Source: an uncultured Clostridia bacterium
GTDB lineage: Bacteria > Bacillota > Clostridia > Christensenellales > Aristaeellaceae
DNA length: 47,982 nt
Assembly (NCBI GenBank): GCA_944333055.1
Contig: CALVKT010000039.1
Location: 1-47,982 of the forward strand
Reading direction: 5' to 3'
Positions 40,543 to 47,982 of this stretch are shown in pieces (position 1 is the first letter of the stretch; every line of letters begins with the position of its first letter). The position numbers and the translations under genes were made by a program. The notes under the pieces were generated by a model. That model saw only the letters and a list, made by a program, of their open reading frames with translations, did not search any database and had not been told where the DNA came from.

Positions 40543-40577
40543 CTGGCAATTTGCGGGAAGATGTGCTATACTGTATA
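40543..40577 (+). promoter_or_regulatory. Promoter of kduI-kduD with palindromic operator candidate
   Basis: CTGGCA (40543-40548), an 18-base spacer and TATACT (40567-40572). The palindrome TATAC-t-GTATA (40567-40577) overlaps the -10 box, where a repressor would block RNA polymerase. Confidence 0.6.
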
Positions 40578-40635
40578 CGTCCGTATTGTGGCGTTTTTTC
40601 GCCATGTGCACCATGATCTGGAGGAGGGTTATCCC

Positions 40636-41472
40636 ATGCAGTTGACCGTTCGTCAGCCGTCCGCCGCGCTGGACGCCAAGCATTACACCACCGAGCGCCT
40701 GCGCAGCGAATACGTCATCGAGACCGTCTTCGCCCCGGACGAGGCGATGCTCACCTATTCCCACTTCGACCGCATCATCGCCGGCGGCGTGATGCCGGTG
40801 ACCCGGCCCGTGGAGCTGGTCGGCTGCAAGGAGCTGTGCGCCGATACGTTCCTGGAGCGCCGCGAGATGGGCGTCATCAACATCGGCGGCAAGGGCTCCG
40901 TCACCGTGGACGGCGTCACCTATGCGCTCAAGCAGTACGACGGCCTGTACGTGGGCATGGGCGCCAAGGCGATCAGCATGCAGAGCGAGGACGGCGCAGA
41001 CCCGGCCAAGTTCTACATCAACACCTGCCCGGCGCACAAGACCTATCCGACCGTCCACATCGACATCGACAAGGCCAACAAGCGGCCGCTGGGCTCGGCG
41101 GAGACGTGCAACAAGCGCGTCATCAACCAGTACATCCATCCGGCCGTCATGCAGTCCTGCCAGCTTTGCATGGGCATGACGCAGCTGGCCCCCGGCAGCA
41201 ACTGGAACTCCATGCCCTGCCACACGCACGAGCGCCGCATGGAGGTCTACTTCTACTTCGACGTGAAGGATGAGAACGTCATCTTCCACATGATGGGCGA
41301 GCCCAGGGAGACCCGGCACGTGATCCTGCACAACGAGCAGGCCGTCATCTCCCCGTCCTGGTCCATTCACACGGGCGTGGGCACCAGCAACTACACCTTC
41401 ATCTGGGGCATGTGCGGCGAGAATCAGGAGTTTGACGACATGGACAACCTGAGCCCGCTTGAGCTGCTCTGA
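40636..41472 (+). CDS. kduI: 5-keto-4-deoxyuronate isomerase KduI
   Basis: A 278-residue cupin enzyme that converts 5-keto-4-deoxyuronate to 2,5-diketo-3-deoxygluconate in the breakdown of pectin- or glycosaminoglycan-derived unsaturated uronates. Features are ERREMGVINIGGKGSVTVDG, the metal site around NSMPCHTHERRMEVYFYF (two His and one Glu) and SIHTGVGTSNYTFIWGM. Length is standard. kduD follows after 38 bases. The ATG has GGAGGG eight bases upstream. Confidence 0.95.
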   Translation: MQLTVRQPSAALDAKHYTTERLRSEYVIETVFAPDEAMLTYSHFDRIIAGGVMPVTRPVELVGCKELCADTFLERREMGVINIGGKGSVTVDGVTYALKQYDGLYVGMGAKAISMQSEDGADPAKFYINTCPAHKTYPTVHIDIDKANKRPLGSAETCNKRVINQYIHPAVMQSCQLCMGMTQLAPGSNWNSMPCHTHERRMEVYFYFDVKDENVIFHMMGEPRETRHVILHNEQAVISPSWSIHTGVGTSNYTFIWGMCGENQEFDDMDNLSPLELL

Positions 41473-41510
41473 TGGATAGATCATCTCGACTTGACAAGGA
41501 GGAGTTTCCC

Positions 41511-42314
41511 ATGAACGAGTTTATGAACAACTTCCGTCTGGACGGCAAGATCGCGCTGGTCACCGGCGCGTCCTACGGCATCGGCTTTGCCATCGCCAAG
41601 GCGCTGCACGCCGCCGGCGCGACCATCTGCTTCAACGATCTCAAGCAGGAATTCGTGGACAAGGGCCTTTCCAACTATGAGGCCGCGGGCATCAAGGCGC
41701 ACGGCTACGTCTGCAACGTCTGCGACGAGGACGCCGTCAACAAGATGGTCGCCCAGATCGAAGAGGAGGTCGGCGTCATCGACATCCTCGTCAACAACGC
41801 CGGCATCATCAAGCGCATCCCGATGTGCGAGATGAAGGCCGAGGAGTTCCGTCAGGTCATCGACGTGGACCTCAACGCGCCGTTCATCGTCTCCAAGGCG
41901 TGCATCCCGTCCATGATCAAGAAGGGCCACGGCAAGATCATCAACATCTGCTCCATGATGAGCGAGCTGGGCCGCGAGACCGTCTCCGCCTACGCGGCGG
42001 CCAAGGGCGGCCTCAAGATGCTCACCCGCAACATCTGCTCCGAGTACGGCAAGTACAACATCCAGTGCAACGGCATCGGTCCGGGCTACATCGCGACCCC
42101 GCAGACCGCGCCGCTGCGCGAGATCCAGCCCGACGGCAGCCGCCATCCGTTCGATCAGTTCATCATCGCCAAGACCCCGGCCGAGCGCTGGGGCGAGGCG
42201 GACGATCTGGCCGGCCCGGCGGTGTTCCTGGCCTCCGACGCTTCCAACTTCGTCAACGGCCACGTGCTCTACGTCGACGGCGGCATCCTCGCCTACATCG
42301 GCAAGCAGCCGTAA
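41511..42314 (+). CDS. kduD: 2-dehydro-3-deoxy-D-gluconate 5-dehydrogenase KduD (SDR)
   Basis: A 267-residue short-chain dehydrogenase. NAD(P) motif VTGASYGIGFAIA at the N-terminus, NNAGI at about residue 95, and the catalytic Ser in ICSMMSELGRE and YAAAK at about 155-170. It reduces the KduI product with NADH or NADPH. Adjacent kduI supports KduD rather than gluconate 5-dehydrogenase. The ATG at 41511 is preceded by AAGGAGG. KdgK and KdgA for the later steps are not in the window. Confidence 0.9.
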   Translation: MNEFMNNFRLDGKIALVTGASYGIGFAIAKALHAAGATICFNDLKQEFVDKGLSNYEAAGIKAHGYVCNVCDEDAVNKMVAQIEEEVGVIDILVNNAGIIKRIPMCEMKAEEFRQVIDVDLNAPFIVSKACIPSMIKKGHGKIINICSMMSELGRETVSAYAAAKGGLKMLTRNICSEYGKYNIQCNGIGPGYIATPQTAPLREIQPDGSRHPFDQFIIAKTPAERWGEADDLAGPAVFLASDASNFVNGHVLYVDGGILAYIGKQP

Positions 42315-42330
42315 TCCACGTTCCCTTTCG

Positions 42331-42357
42331 GACGCCCGGTCTTCCGGGCGTCTTTTC
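42331..42357 (+). terminator. Terminator of kduI-kduD
   Basis: GACGCCCGG-tctt-CCGGGCGTC followed directly by TTTT. Confidence 0.85.
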
Positions 42358-42395
42358 ATATCCATTCAGGCGCGCATCCGTCTCCGGGGATGTTT

Positions 42396-42547
42396 GAAGG
42401 GGCCGCAGCCCCTTCATGTGCAATCCGCAGCGGCGGCATGTACGCCGTGAGGAGCGGCTGCAAGCCGCTTCCGATATCATTTTCCGGCCGTGCGCATCGC
42501 GCACAGGAAAATGATGTGCCCGCTGCAAGGCTGCTGTGCAGCCTTGC
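42396..42547. repeat. Cluster of four hairpins upstream of the ThrE genes
   Basis: Four perfect stems in order: GAAGGGGC/GCCCCTTC (42396-42415), AGCGGCT/AGCCGCT (42453-42469), a double stem ATCATTTTCC/GGAAAATGAT with inner GTGCGC/GCGCAC (42476-42515), and GCAAGGCTGC/GCAGCCTTGC (42525-42547). None has a T run. They lie before the promoter of the exporter genes, so they are not in its leader. The 312-base gap between kduD and that gene contains nothing else except the terminator and promoter. Confidence 0.8.
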
Positions 42548-42563
42548 AGCGAAAGAGAGCGAA

Positions 42564-42592
42564 TTGACAAGCGCGCGCAAAGCCGCTATAAT
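42564..42592 (+). promoter_or_regulatory. Consensus promoter of the ThrE-type exporter genes
   Basis: TTGACA (42564-42569), 17-base spacer, TATAAT (42587-42592). Confidence 0.9.
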
Positions 42593-42626
42593 CATGGCGC
42601 AATGCACATCGTCAGGAGAGTTTGCC

Positions 42627-43400
42627 ATGCACATTCAGGAAACCTGCCCGGACCCCCAGCACGTGCGCCTCATCTGCCAGGCGGCGCAGCTCGTGCTGGA
42701 AAGCGGCGGCGAGACGTACCGCGTCGAGGAGACGGCCATGCGCATGGCCAACGGCCTGGGGCTTGATGACGTGGACATCGTCGCCTTCCCCACGTCGATT
42801 TTCGTCAGCGTCGGCGGCGTGGCCCGCATCCGCCGCATCACGCACCGCGGCACGAACACCGCGCGTCTGGCCCGCATCAACGATGTCTCCCGCAAGGTCG
42901 AGCGCGGCCTGCTCGACGCCGACGCCGCCGAGGCCGAGCTGCGCGCCATCGCCGATGATCCGGGCCTGGGCCAGCGCACGCTGATCGTCGCCTACGGCGT
43001 TTCGGCGGCGTCCTTCACGCTGGTCTTCGGCAGCAACCCGCCCACGCTGCTGCTCACGCTGGTCATCGGCATGCTCGTGCAGGCCGTTCAGCCGCTCTTC
43101 TCGCACATGGCCATGGGTTCGCTCTTCTTCAATTTCAGCGGCGGCCTGCTCACCGCGGCGCTCGCGCAGCTGGGCGCGCTGTGCCTGTCCGGCATCCACG
43201 TGAACGCCGCCATCGTCGGCGGCATCATGCCCATGCTCACCGGCCTGCTGATGACCACCGCCGTGCGCGACACCATGTACGGCGACCTGATCTCCGGCAT
43301 CGCGCGCGCCGTGGAGGCGCTGCTGCTGGCCGGCTCCACCGCGCTGGGCGTCTATGCGGGCCTCAAGTTCGCGGTCTTGCTGGGAGGTATGCTGCTGTGA
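42627..43400 (+). CDS. Threonine/serine exporter, ThrE N-terminal half (DUF1212)
   Basis: A 257-residue protein corresponding to the N-terminal domain of ThrE. A soluble part with the family signature ESGGETYRVEETAMRMANGLG and VDIVAFPTSIFVS is followed by five membrane segments from about residue 125 (VAYGVSAASFTLVFG, then LLTLVIGMLVQAVQ, GGIMPMLTGLLMTTAVRDTMYGD read in parts). In Corynebacterium both halves are one protein; here, as in many Firmicutes, they are two genes. Start at an ATG with CAGGAGAG nine bases upstream. Confidence 0.88.
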   Translation: MHIQETCPDPQHVRLICQAAQLVLESGGETYRVEETAMRMANGLGLDDVDIVAFPTSIFVSVGGVARIRRITHRGTNTARLARINDVSRKVERGLLDADAAEAELRAIADDPGLGQRTLIVAYGVSAASFTLVFGSNPPTLLLTLVIGMLVQAVQPLFSHMAMGSLFFNFSGGLLTAALAQLGALCLSGIHVNAAIVGGIMPMLTGLLMTTAVRDTMYGDLISGIARAVEALLLAGSTALGVYAGLKFAVLLGGMLL

Positions 43401-43852
43401 GCGAACTGCTTCGCCAAATCCTCATCCATTCCATCGGCTCCTTCGGCGGCACGCTGGGCTATGCGTTCCTGCTCAATGTGCCGCTTTCCACCGTGCTGCC
43501 CGCCTCGCTGACGGGCCTGCTGGGCTACGTGCTCTACGAGGTGCTCGTCAACCTGCTCGGTCAGGGCGTCATGTCCAGCTACTTCCTCTCCACGGTCGTC
43601 ATCACCGTCATCTGCGAGACGGCCGCCCGCGTCATGCGCATGCCCTCCACCATCTTCCTGCTCACGGCGCTCGTGCCGCTCGTGCCCGGATACACGTTCT
43701 ACTGCGCCATGCTCGCCATGGTGCAAAACGACGGCGCCGCCGTCGCCTCCTATGGCCTGCAGGCCGTGCAGATCGTCGCGGCCATCGCCGTGGGCGCCGC
43801 CGTCACCTCCGTGCTCTTTCGCATGCTCACCATGCGCCGCAAGGCGCGGTGA
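43397..43852 (+). CDS. Threonine/serine exporter, ThrE C-terminal half (DUF3815)
   Basis: A 151-residue membrane protein with four or five hydrophobic segments, matching the ThrE C-terminal domain: SIGSFGGTLGYAFLLNVP, then SSYFLSTVVITVICETAARVMR and LVPLVPGYTFYCAML with the conserved PxxPG-type loop. The GTG start overlaps the stop of the first half by four bases (GTGA) with GGGAGG nine bases upstream. The two halves should form one transporter. Confidence 0.88.
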   Translation: MSELLRQILIHSIGSFGGTLGYAFLLNVPLSTVLPASLTGLLGYVLYEVLVNLLGQGVMSSYFLSTVVITVICETAARVMRMPSTIFLLTALVPLVPGYTFYCAMLAMVQNDGAAVASYGLQAVQIVAAIAVGAAVTSVLFRMLTMRRKAR

Positions 43853-43897
43853 CAAGCGGCCCGCGCCCCGGCGCCTGCGCCCGATCACTCTTTCCGT

Positions 43898-43930
43898 CCT
43901 CCCGACCGATGCCGGTCGGGAGGATATTTC
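43898..43930 (+). terminator. Hairpin after the ThrE-type genes
   Basis: CCTCCCGACC-gatgcc-GGTCGGGAGG, ten perfect pairs, followed by the moderately T-rich ATATTTCTTTG. Likely a terminator. Confidence 0.65.
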
Positions 43931-43989
43931 TTTGCCATTTGGATACCTGAACGTTCATGGAAAAAAGTCCAAAAAACCGTGAAAAAAGC

Positions 43990-44019
43990 TTGACATCTTC
44001 GCCCATGGATTTGTATACT
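43990..44019 (+). promoter_or_regulatory. Promoter of the secreted esterase gene
   Basis: TTGACA (43990-43995), 18-base spacer, TATACT (44014-44019). Confidence 0.85.
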
Positions 44020-44031
44020 AGTACACAAATC
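44008..44031 (+). promoter_or_regulatory. 24-bp palindrome over the esterase promoter
   Basis: Arms GATTTGT and ACAAATC surround the palindromic core TACTAGTA; 22 of 24 positions are symmetrical. It covers the -10 box, so it is a strong candidate for a repressor operator. No regulator gene for it is adjacent. Confidence 0.75.
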
Positions 44032-44069
44032 AAGGCACCCCTTCTGACAAAACGAAAGGAGCAGTCACC

Positions 44070-45881
44070 ATGAAAAAACTGTTGGCTCTGGTGCTCTGCG
44101 TGATGCTGGCGCTGAGCACCTGCGGTGCGCTGGCCGCGGAGTACACCTACAACCCGGACAAGCCCTACGACGGCGTGATGAGCGGCCTGTTCAACAACGT
44201 CGCCATCACCGTGGGCGAGGACACCGGCCTGGCCACCTATTACCTGCCCGAGGGGCTTCAGCCCTGGACGCCGGCGGTGATCGTCCTCACCCCGGACAAC
44301 ACGACCGCCGAGGCCTTCGCCGCCGCCGAGACCGGCGAGCAGTGGAAGGCCGTCGCCGAGGCAAACAAGATCGCCGTGGTCTTCCTGGCGCCCGTGGACG
44401 GCACGTGGAACCTGGACGGACAGGGCGCGGATGACGGTGCGATCGTCAACCAGCTCTACTTCACCATGCGCAGCAAGAGCGTGGAGCTCGACGCGCCGTT
44501 CTCCATGGACAAGACGCATACCGCGCTCGTCGGCTACGGCGAGGGCGGCGCGGCGGCGCTGCTCTTCGGCGCGGAATACGCGACCGACTTTGCGAACATC
44601 ACCGCGGTGGACGCCCCGGCCGTGCCGAAAGAGACGCTTGAAGCCATCGGCGAGCAGCTCGTGCTGCCCTTCCCGGCGGACGGCACCGGCTTTGTCGAGG
44701 AGATGCACGTCGTCGCCAAGGACGTGCCCACCCCGGTCTGGTTCATCCAGTCCGAGACGGAGAACGTGCTTGACTACTACGTGAACGCGGGCAAGGCCGT
44801 GCAGGCGGAGGCCAACGAGCAGGCCGAGACCGTCTACGCCGCCGAGAACGCCGCCGTGCGCATCTGGGTCTCCGACGCGACCAAGACGCCGGAGATCATC
44901 TGGGACGCCTTTGCCAGCCAGAACAAGCGCTACATGGGCATGGAGGACGGCGGCCGCGTGGCGTTCGTGACCGACATGACCACCGAGAACTTCGTCTTCC
45001 ACGAGGAAGATGTCAACGGCGAAACCCGCCGCTGGATCACCTATGTGCCCTCCTCCTATGACGGCAGCCAGGCCGTGCCGGTCGTCATGTCCATCCACGG
45101 CTACACCGCCTCCATGCAGTCCATGGTCGAGGAGAGCCGTTGGCACGAGATCGCCGAGAAGGAAGGCTTCATCGTCATCTATCCGCAGGGTCACGTTCGC
45201 GACCTGCCCGCCATGGGCAACGTGCCGTGCGCCATGTGGGTGGGCGGCATGTTCTCCACGCTGGCGCCGGATCTGGATCCCAACGTCGATGTGAACGCGC
45301 TGAATACCATCCTCGACCGCACGCAGGCCGAATACAACGTGGACGCCAGCCGCATCTACTGCACCGGCCATTCCAACGGCTCCATGATGACCCTCACCGC
45401 GGCGTCCGCGAACACCTCGCGCTTCGCCGCCATCGCGCCCATCGGCGGCTTTGCCACGACGGAGATTCAGACCGACGCGCTGCTGCCCACCTGGATGATC
45501 TGCGGCGAGTACGACTCCGCCGCGACCCCGGAGATGGTGGAGGGCAACGGCACCGTGACCATGCTCCAGGTCTGGAACGCGCACAACGGCGTGGACGAGA
45601 CGAAGATCGTCACCAGCGAGCAGTACGACGGCCAGTGGCAGACCATGACGTTTGAAAACGCCGACGGCGTGCCGCTTGTCCGCTTCTCCAACGTGCTGCG
45701 CACCGCGCACATCTACATGCCCGAAGAGCCGCAGACCATCTGGTATGAGTTCTTCAGCAAGTACACCCGCGGCGAGGACGGCACCCTCTACTACGAGGGC
45801 AACCCCGTGACCGCCGGCACCTACACCGCCGGCACCGCCTGGTACGCCCCGGCCCCGGCCGAGGAAGCTGCGGCGAATTGA
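44070..45881 (+). CDS. Secreted esterase with two alpha/beta-hydrolase-like domains
   Basis: A 603-residue exported protein. The signal peptide spans about residues 1-22 (MKKLLALVLCVMLALSTCG, then ALA). The second half is a poly(3-hydroxybutyrate) depolymerase/feruloyl-esterase-like domain: YVPSSYDGSQAVPVVMSIHGYT (oxyanion region), IVIYPQGHVR, VDASRIYCTGHSNGSMM with the nucleophile in GHSNG and late APIGGFA. The first half has a similar order, VILTPDNTT and LVGYGEGGAAALLFG, but the serine of the nucleophile elbow is Glu, so this domain is probably not catalytic. A role in removing acyl or feruloyl groups from plant polysaccharide fits the nearby kduI-kduD. The substrate is not known. The ATG follows GAAAGGAG. 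Confidence 0.82.
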   Translation: MKKLLALVLCVMLALSTCGALAAEYTYNPDKPYDGVMSGLFNNVAITVGEDTGLATYYLPEGLQPWTPAVIVLTPDNTTAEAFAAAETGEQWKAVAEANKIAVVFLAPVDGTWNLDGQGADDGAIVNQLYFTMRSKSVELDAPFSMDKTHTALVGYGEGGAAALLFGAEYATDFANITAVDAPAVPKETLEAIGEQLVLPFPADGTGFVEEMHVVAKDVPTPVWFIQSETENVLDYYVNAGKAVQAEANEQAETVYAAENAAVRIWVSDATKTPEIIWDAFASQNKRYMGMEDGGRVAFVTDMTTENFVFHEEDVNGETRRWITYVPSSYDGSQAVPVVMSIHGYTASMQSMVEESRWHEIAEKEGFIVIYPQGHVRDLPAMGNVPCAMWVGGMFSTLAPDLDPNVDVNALNTILDRTQAEYNVDASRIYCTGHSNGSMMTLTAASANTSRFAAIAPIGGFATTEIQTDALLPTWMICGEYDSAATPEMVEGNGTVTMLQVWNAHNGVDETKIVTSEQYDGQWQTMTFENADGVPLVRFSNVLRTAHIYMPEEPQTIWYEFFSKYTRGEDGTLYYEGNPVTAGTYTAGTAWYAPAPAEEAAAN

Positions 45882-45909
45882 TCGGCAGCCTCTCCCCAAA
45901 ACGCAGCGA

Positions 45910-45938
45910 CGGGACGGCAGATGCCGTCCCGTTTTCGT
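45910..45938 (+). terminator. Terminator of the esterase gene
   Basis: CGGGACGGC-agat-GCCGTCCCG followed by TTTTC. It is 30 bases after the stop codon. Confidence 0.85.
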
Positions 45939-45951
45939 ATGCGTTTGATGC

Positions 45952-46114
45952 TGATTTCTGATAAGGTCCAATACGGCGCGAAGCGAAGAAGGGCGTCTGA
46001 TGGATGAAATCCCGGTTTCAAGGCGGCACGTCTTCTATGATCACGGCGTGAGCGGCGGGAACCGCAGCGGAGCGGAGCGACCATGGCGGTTCTGATTGGC
46101 CGTTTTCATCAAGC
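45952..46114 (+). repeat. Dispersed ~165-bp non-coding repeat, copy B
   Basis: Second copy of the element at 33201-33366, in the same orientation and likewise followed within 30 bases by a strong terminator hairpin. Both sit after a plus-strand gene and before a minus-strand gene. Confidence 0.85.
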
Positions 46115-46133
46115 ACGAGGATGAGATGCACGC

Positions 46134-46161
46134 AAAAACGGACGAGCGATCGTCCGTTTTT
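46134..46161. terminator. Bidirectional terminator after repeat copy B
   Basis: AAAAACGGACGA-gcga-TCGTCCGTTTTT, twelve perfect pairs with A and T flanks. Confidence 0.85.
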
Positions 46162-46303
46162 GTATGTATGGCACGTCGGGGCCGCGGGCGCGTTTCGCTT
46201 CGCCGCGGCTTGAAGCAGTCTGGCGCGGCGCATGACAGCGCCTTCGGCGCGCCCTGCGCCATGGCATGTTTTTGGGGGATACGCCGGGCTGCCGCCCGGA
46301 CCC

Positions 46304-46371
46304 GCTTGGGGCTCTGCCCCAAACCCCGGCAGGGGCATGATGCCCCTGCTCCTCCGCTTCGCTTCGCGCGG
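46304..46371 (+). repeat. GC-rich palindromic intergenic repeat, copy 3
   Basis: GGGGCTCTGCCCC, AAACCCCGGC, AGGGGCATGATGCCCCT and the end CGCTTCGCTTCGCGCGG. The order is as in the copies at 11.1 and 11.5 kb. The stretch before it (46163-46303) contains further short palindromes (GCGCCTTCGGCGC, CCGGGCTGCCGCCCGG) and no gene. Confidence 0.75.
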
Positions 46372-46384
46372 TTTGAAGCGGCTT

Positions 46385-47257
46385 TCAGCCCTCCAGCGCG
46401 TCCCAGAGCCGCTGAAGCTCCTCGCGGCTGGCGTATTCCAGCACGATCCTGCCCTTCTCCTCGCTGCCCTGCATGGAGACCTTCAGGCCCGTGGCGCTGC
46501 GCAGGCGCTCGGTCAGCTCCTCGTATTCCACCGGCAGCGGCGCGCGCCGGGGCTTCTCGCGCTTCTCCTCCTGCCGGGCCGCCGCCTCCAGCTGGCGCAC
46601 CGACCAGCCCTGCTGCACCGTCCTGGCAAAGAGCAGCGCCTGCTGTTTCTTGTCCTCCACGCCGGCCAGCACGCGCGCGTGGCCCGCGGAGAGCACGCCG
46701 TCGATGACGGCCTGCTGCATCGCGTGCGGCAGGTTGAGCAGGCGCAGCAGGTTCGCCACCGCCGGGCGGCTGCGGCCCAGGCGCTCGGCCACGGCCTCCT
46801 GCGTCAGCGCGCACTCGTTCATCAGCGCGTAGATGCCCTGCGCCTCCTCGATGGGGTTGAGGTTCTCGCGCTGGATGTTCTCGATGAGCGCGGCCTCCTG
46901 CCGCTTGATGTCGTCCCATTCGCGCACGATCGCCGGGATCGTCGCCAGCCCCGCCAATCGCGCGGCGCGCCAGCGGCGCTCGCCCGCGATGATCGTGTAG
47001 CGCGCGCCGTCGCGGGCGACGAGGATCGGCGAGAGCACGCCGCTGTGGCGGATGGAGTCCGCCAGCTGAGCAAGCGCGCCGTCGTCGAACTTCTTGCGCG
47101 GCTGGCCGCGGTTGGGGTCGATGTCGCCCAGCGCGATCTCCACGACCGCGTTGGCCGGCGCGGCCGCCTGCTGCGCGTGGTCCACGGACTCCACGACCTC
47201 TTCCACGTCCGGCAGAATCGCGCTCAGGCCCCTGCCCAGTCCCATTTTCTTCGCCAT
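46385..47257 (-). CDS. parB: Chromosome-partitioning protein ParB (Spo0J)
   Basis: A 290-residue CTP-dependent DNA clamp that loads at parS. It begins MAKKMGLGRGLSAILPD, the ParA-contact start of chromosomal ParBs. The C-motifs follow: GQPRKKFDDGALAQLADSI read in parts, the arginine-rich GERRWRAA and ENIQRENLNPIEEA. A helix-turn-helix (LTQEAVAERLGRSRPAVANLL read in parts) and a C-terminal dimer domain close it. The ATG has GAGGGAG at close distance. parA lies directly upstream with 38 bases between. No parS (TGTTTCACGTGAAACA) was seen in the window. Confidence 0.95.
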   Translation of the reverse strand: MAKKMGLGRGLSAILPDVEEVVESVDHAQQAAAPANAVVEIALGDIDPNRGQPRKKFDDGALAQLADSIRHSGVLSPILVARDGARYTIIAGERRWRAARLAGLATIPAIVREWDDIKRQEAALIENIQRENLNPIEEAQGIYALMNECALTQEAVAERLGRSRPAVANLLRLLNLPHAMQQAVIDGVLSAGHARVLAGVEDKKQQALLFARTVQQGWSVRQLEAAARQEEKREKPRRAPLPVEYEELTERLRSATGLKVSMQGSEEKGRIVLEYASREELQRLWDALEG

Positions 47258-47295
47258 AAACTCCCTCATATCCGGCGCATGCGCGCCGCTCTCTC

Positions 47296-47982
47296 TCAGT
47301 TGCGGGCCAGAAACTCGCGCGCCAGCGCCTGATAGCTCTGCGCGCCCAGCGAGCGCGGGTCGTACAGGTGAATCGGCAGGCCGTGGCTGGGCGCTTCGCC
47401 CAGGCGCACGTTGCGCGGCACGACGGTCTGATACACCTTGCCCTTGAAGACCTTGCGCACCTCCTGCACGACCTGAAGACCCAGGTTCGTGCGCGCGTCG
47501 AGCATCGTGAGCACCACGCCCTCGATGCTCAGACGGCGGTTGATCTTCTGCACCTTCTGGATGGTGCCCATCAGCGCGCTGACGCCCTCCAGCGCATAGT
47601 ATTCGCACTGGATGGGAATGAGCACGCGCTGGGCTGCCGTGAGGGCGTTGACCGTGAGCAGCCCCAGCGAGGGCGGGCAGTCCACAAAGAGGAAATCAAA
47701 GTCCCCCTCGACGGTCTTGAGCAGATGCTTCAGACGGTATTCGCGCCGGTCCAGCTCCACCAGCTCCAGCTCCGCGCCCGCCAGGCGGATGTCCGAGGGA
47801 ATCAGGTTCAGCCCCTTGACGCAGGTGCTTTGCAGGCAGGAGGGCAGCGGCGTGCGTCCCATCAGCGCTTCATAGACCGAATGGGCGCCGGCGCTGCCGC
47901 CGATGCCGCTGGTGGTATTGCCCTGGGGGTCCAGGTCTACCAGCAGCACGCGCTTGCCCGCTTCGGCCAGACAGGCTGCCAG
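47296..47982 (-). CDS. parA: Chromosome-partitioning ATPase ParA (Soj), cut by the right edge
   Basis: The frame runs to the edge of the window, giving 228 residues without the start; about 25-30 residues including the Walker A (KGGVGKT) lie outside. Visible are VLLVDLDPQGNTT (switch I region, A' motif), FDFLFVDCPPSLGLLTVNAL (Walker B) and IQCEYYALEGVSAL, all typical of Soj. It should form ATP-dependent dimers on DNA and work with the downstream ParB in origin segregation and, in spore formers, in control of DnaA. Confidence 0.95.
   Translation of the reverse strand: MAACLAEAGKRVLLVDLDPQGNTTSGIGGSAGAHSVYEALMGRTPLPSCLQSTCVKGLNLIPSDIRLAGAELELVELDRREYRLKHLLKTVEGDFDFLFVDCPPSLGLLTVNALTAAQRVLIPIQCEYYALEGVSALMGTIQKVQKINRRLSIEGVVLTMLDARTNLGLQVVQEVRKVFKGKVYQTVVPRNVRLGEAPSHGLPIHLYDPRSLGAQSYQALAREFLARN

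Noticed and set aside
46385-47982. Replication origin next to parA/parB
   Set aside because: No dnaA, no DnaA-box cluster, no rpmH and no parS were seen, and rsmG is 40 kb away.
1-47982. CRISPR array, tRNA or rRNA genes
   Set aside because: No regularly spaced repeats with unique spacers and no tRNA-like or rRNA-like conserved segments were recognised by eye. A tRNA scan would settle this.

Overview
The window is high-GC DNA, and the gene content points to a spore-forming, anaerobic Firmicute of the class Clostridia, probably from the gut. The support for this is a complete gerA-type germinant-receptor operon, the TmcAL / AckA / YceD (DUF177) / L32 neighbourhood, chromosomal-type ParA and ParB, strong consensus sigma-A promoters (TTGACA-N17-TATAAT) and genes for uronate and sialic-acid use. 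No rRNA, tRNA or CRISPR array was seen. The two ends look like fragment edges: an interrupted open frame and a damaged recombinase on the left, and a ParA gene cut by the right edge.

Layout. 1-1.7 kb: remnant of a mobile element, a large serine recombinase without its catalytic N-terminus and with a one-base frameshift, visibly lower in GC than its surroundings. 1.8-4.5 kb: secreted FMN/FAD reductase of the fumarate/urocanate reductase type plus a TetR regulator. 4.7-8.7 kb (minus): membrane-anchored BofC-like protein, RsmG, YdcF-like protein, RadC-like protein, HAD phosphatase and a small membrane protein. 8.8-11.1 kb (plus): cysK-metY sulfur assimilation unit. 11.5-13.5 kb (minus): TmcAL and a CobD-like membrane protein. 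13.6-15.7 kb (plus): ackA, yceD, rpmF. 15.8-20.4 kb (minus): SNF2/SWIM helicase, DAHP synthase and a possible attenuator with a 26-residue leader peptide.

20.4-28.5 kb is one long minus-strand run with overlapping genes: an unknown 140-residue protein, an RsmF-type rRNA methyltransferase, a GNAT acetyltransferase, a Cof-type HAD phosphatase and three large polytopic membrane proteins of glycosyltransferase type. 28.5-31.0 kb (minus): thioredoxin-reductase-like flavoprotein, a YhcH/YiaL sugar protein and a membrane-anchored SGNH-like protein. 31.1-33.2 kb (plus): DeoD, YbaK and DppA salvage unit. 33.4-40.4 kb (minus): ECF sigma factor and an anti-sigma factor with a recently duplicated zinc-finger domain, a NanA-like lyase, a HAD-IB phosphatase and gerAA-AB-AC. 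40.6-45.9 kb (plus): kduI-kduD, a split ThrE-type exporter and a secreted two-domain esterase. 46.4-48.0 kb (minus): ParB and partial ParA.

No single large undescribed system is evident; most genes belong to known families. The observations most worth following are the tandemly duplicated anti-sigma zinc finger, the leader-peptide/terminator arrangement before aroF, two families of dispersed non-coding repeats, a cluster of four hairpins before the ThrE genes, and several well-placed palindromes over promoters (esterase, kduI, the 140-residue protein operon, tetR).
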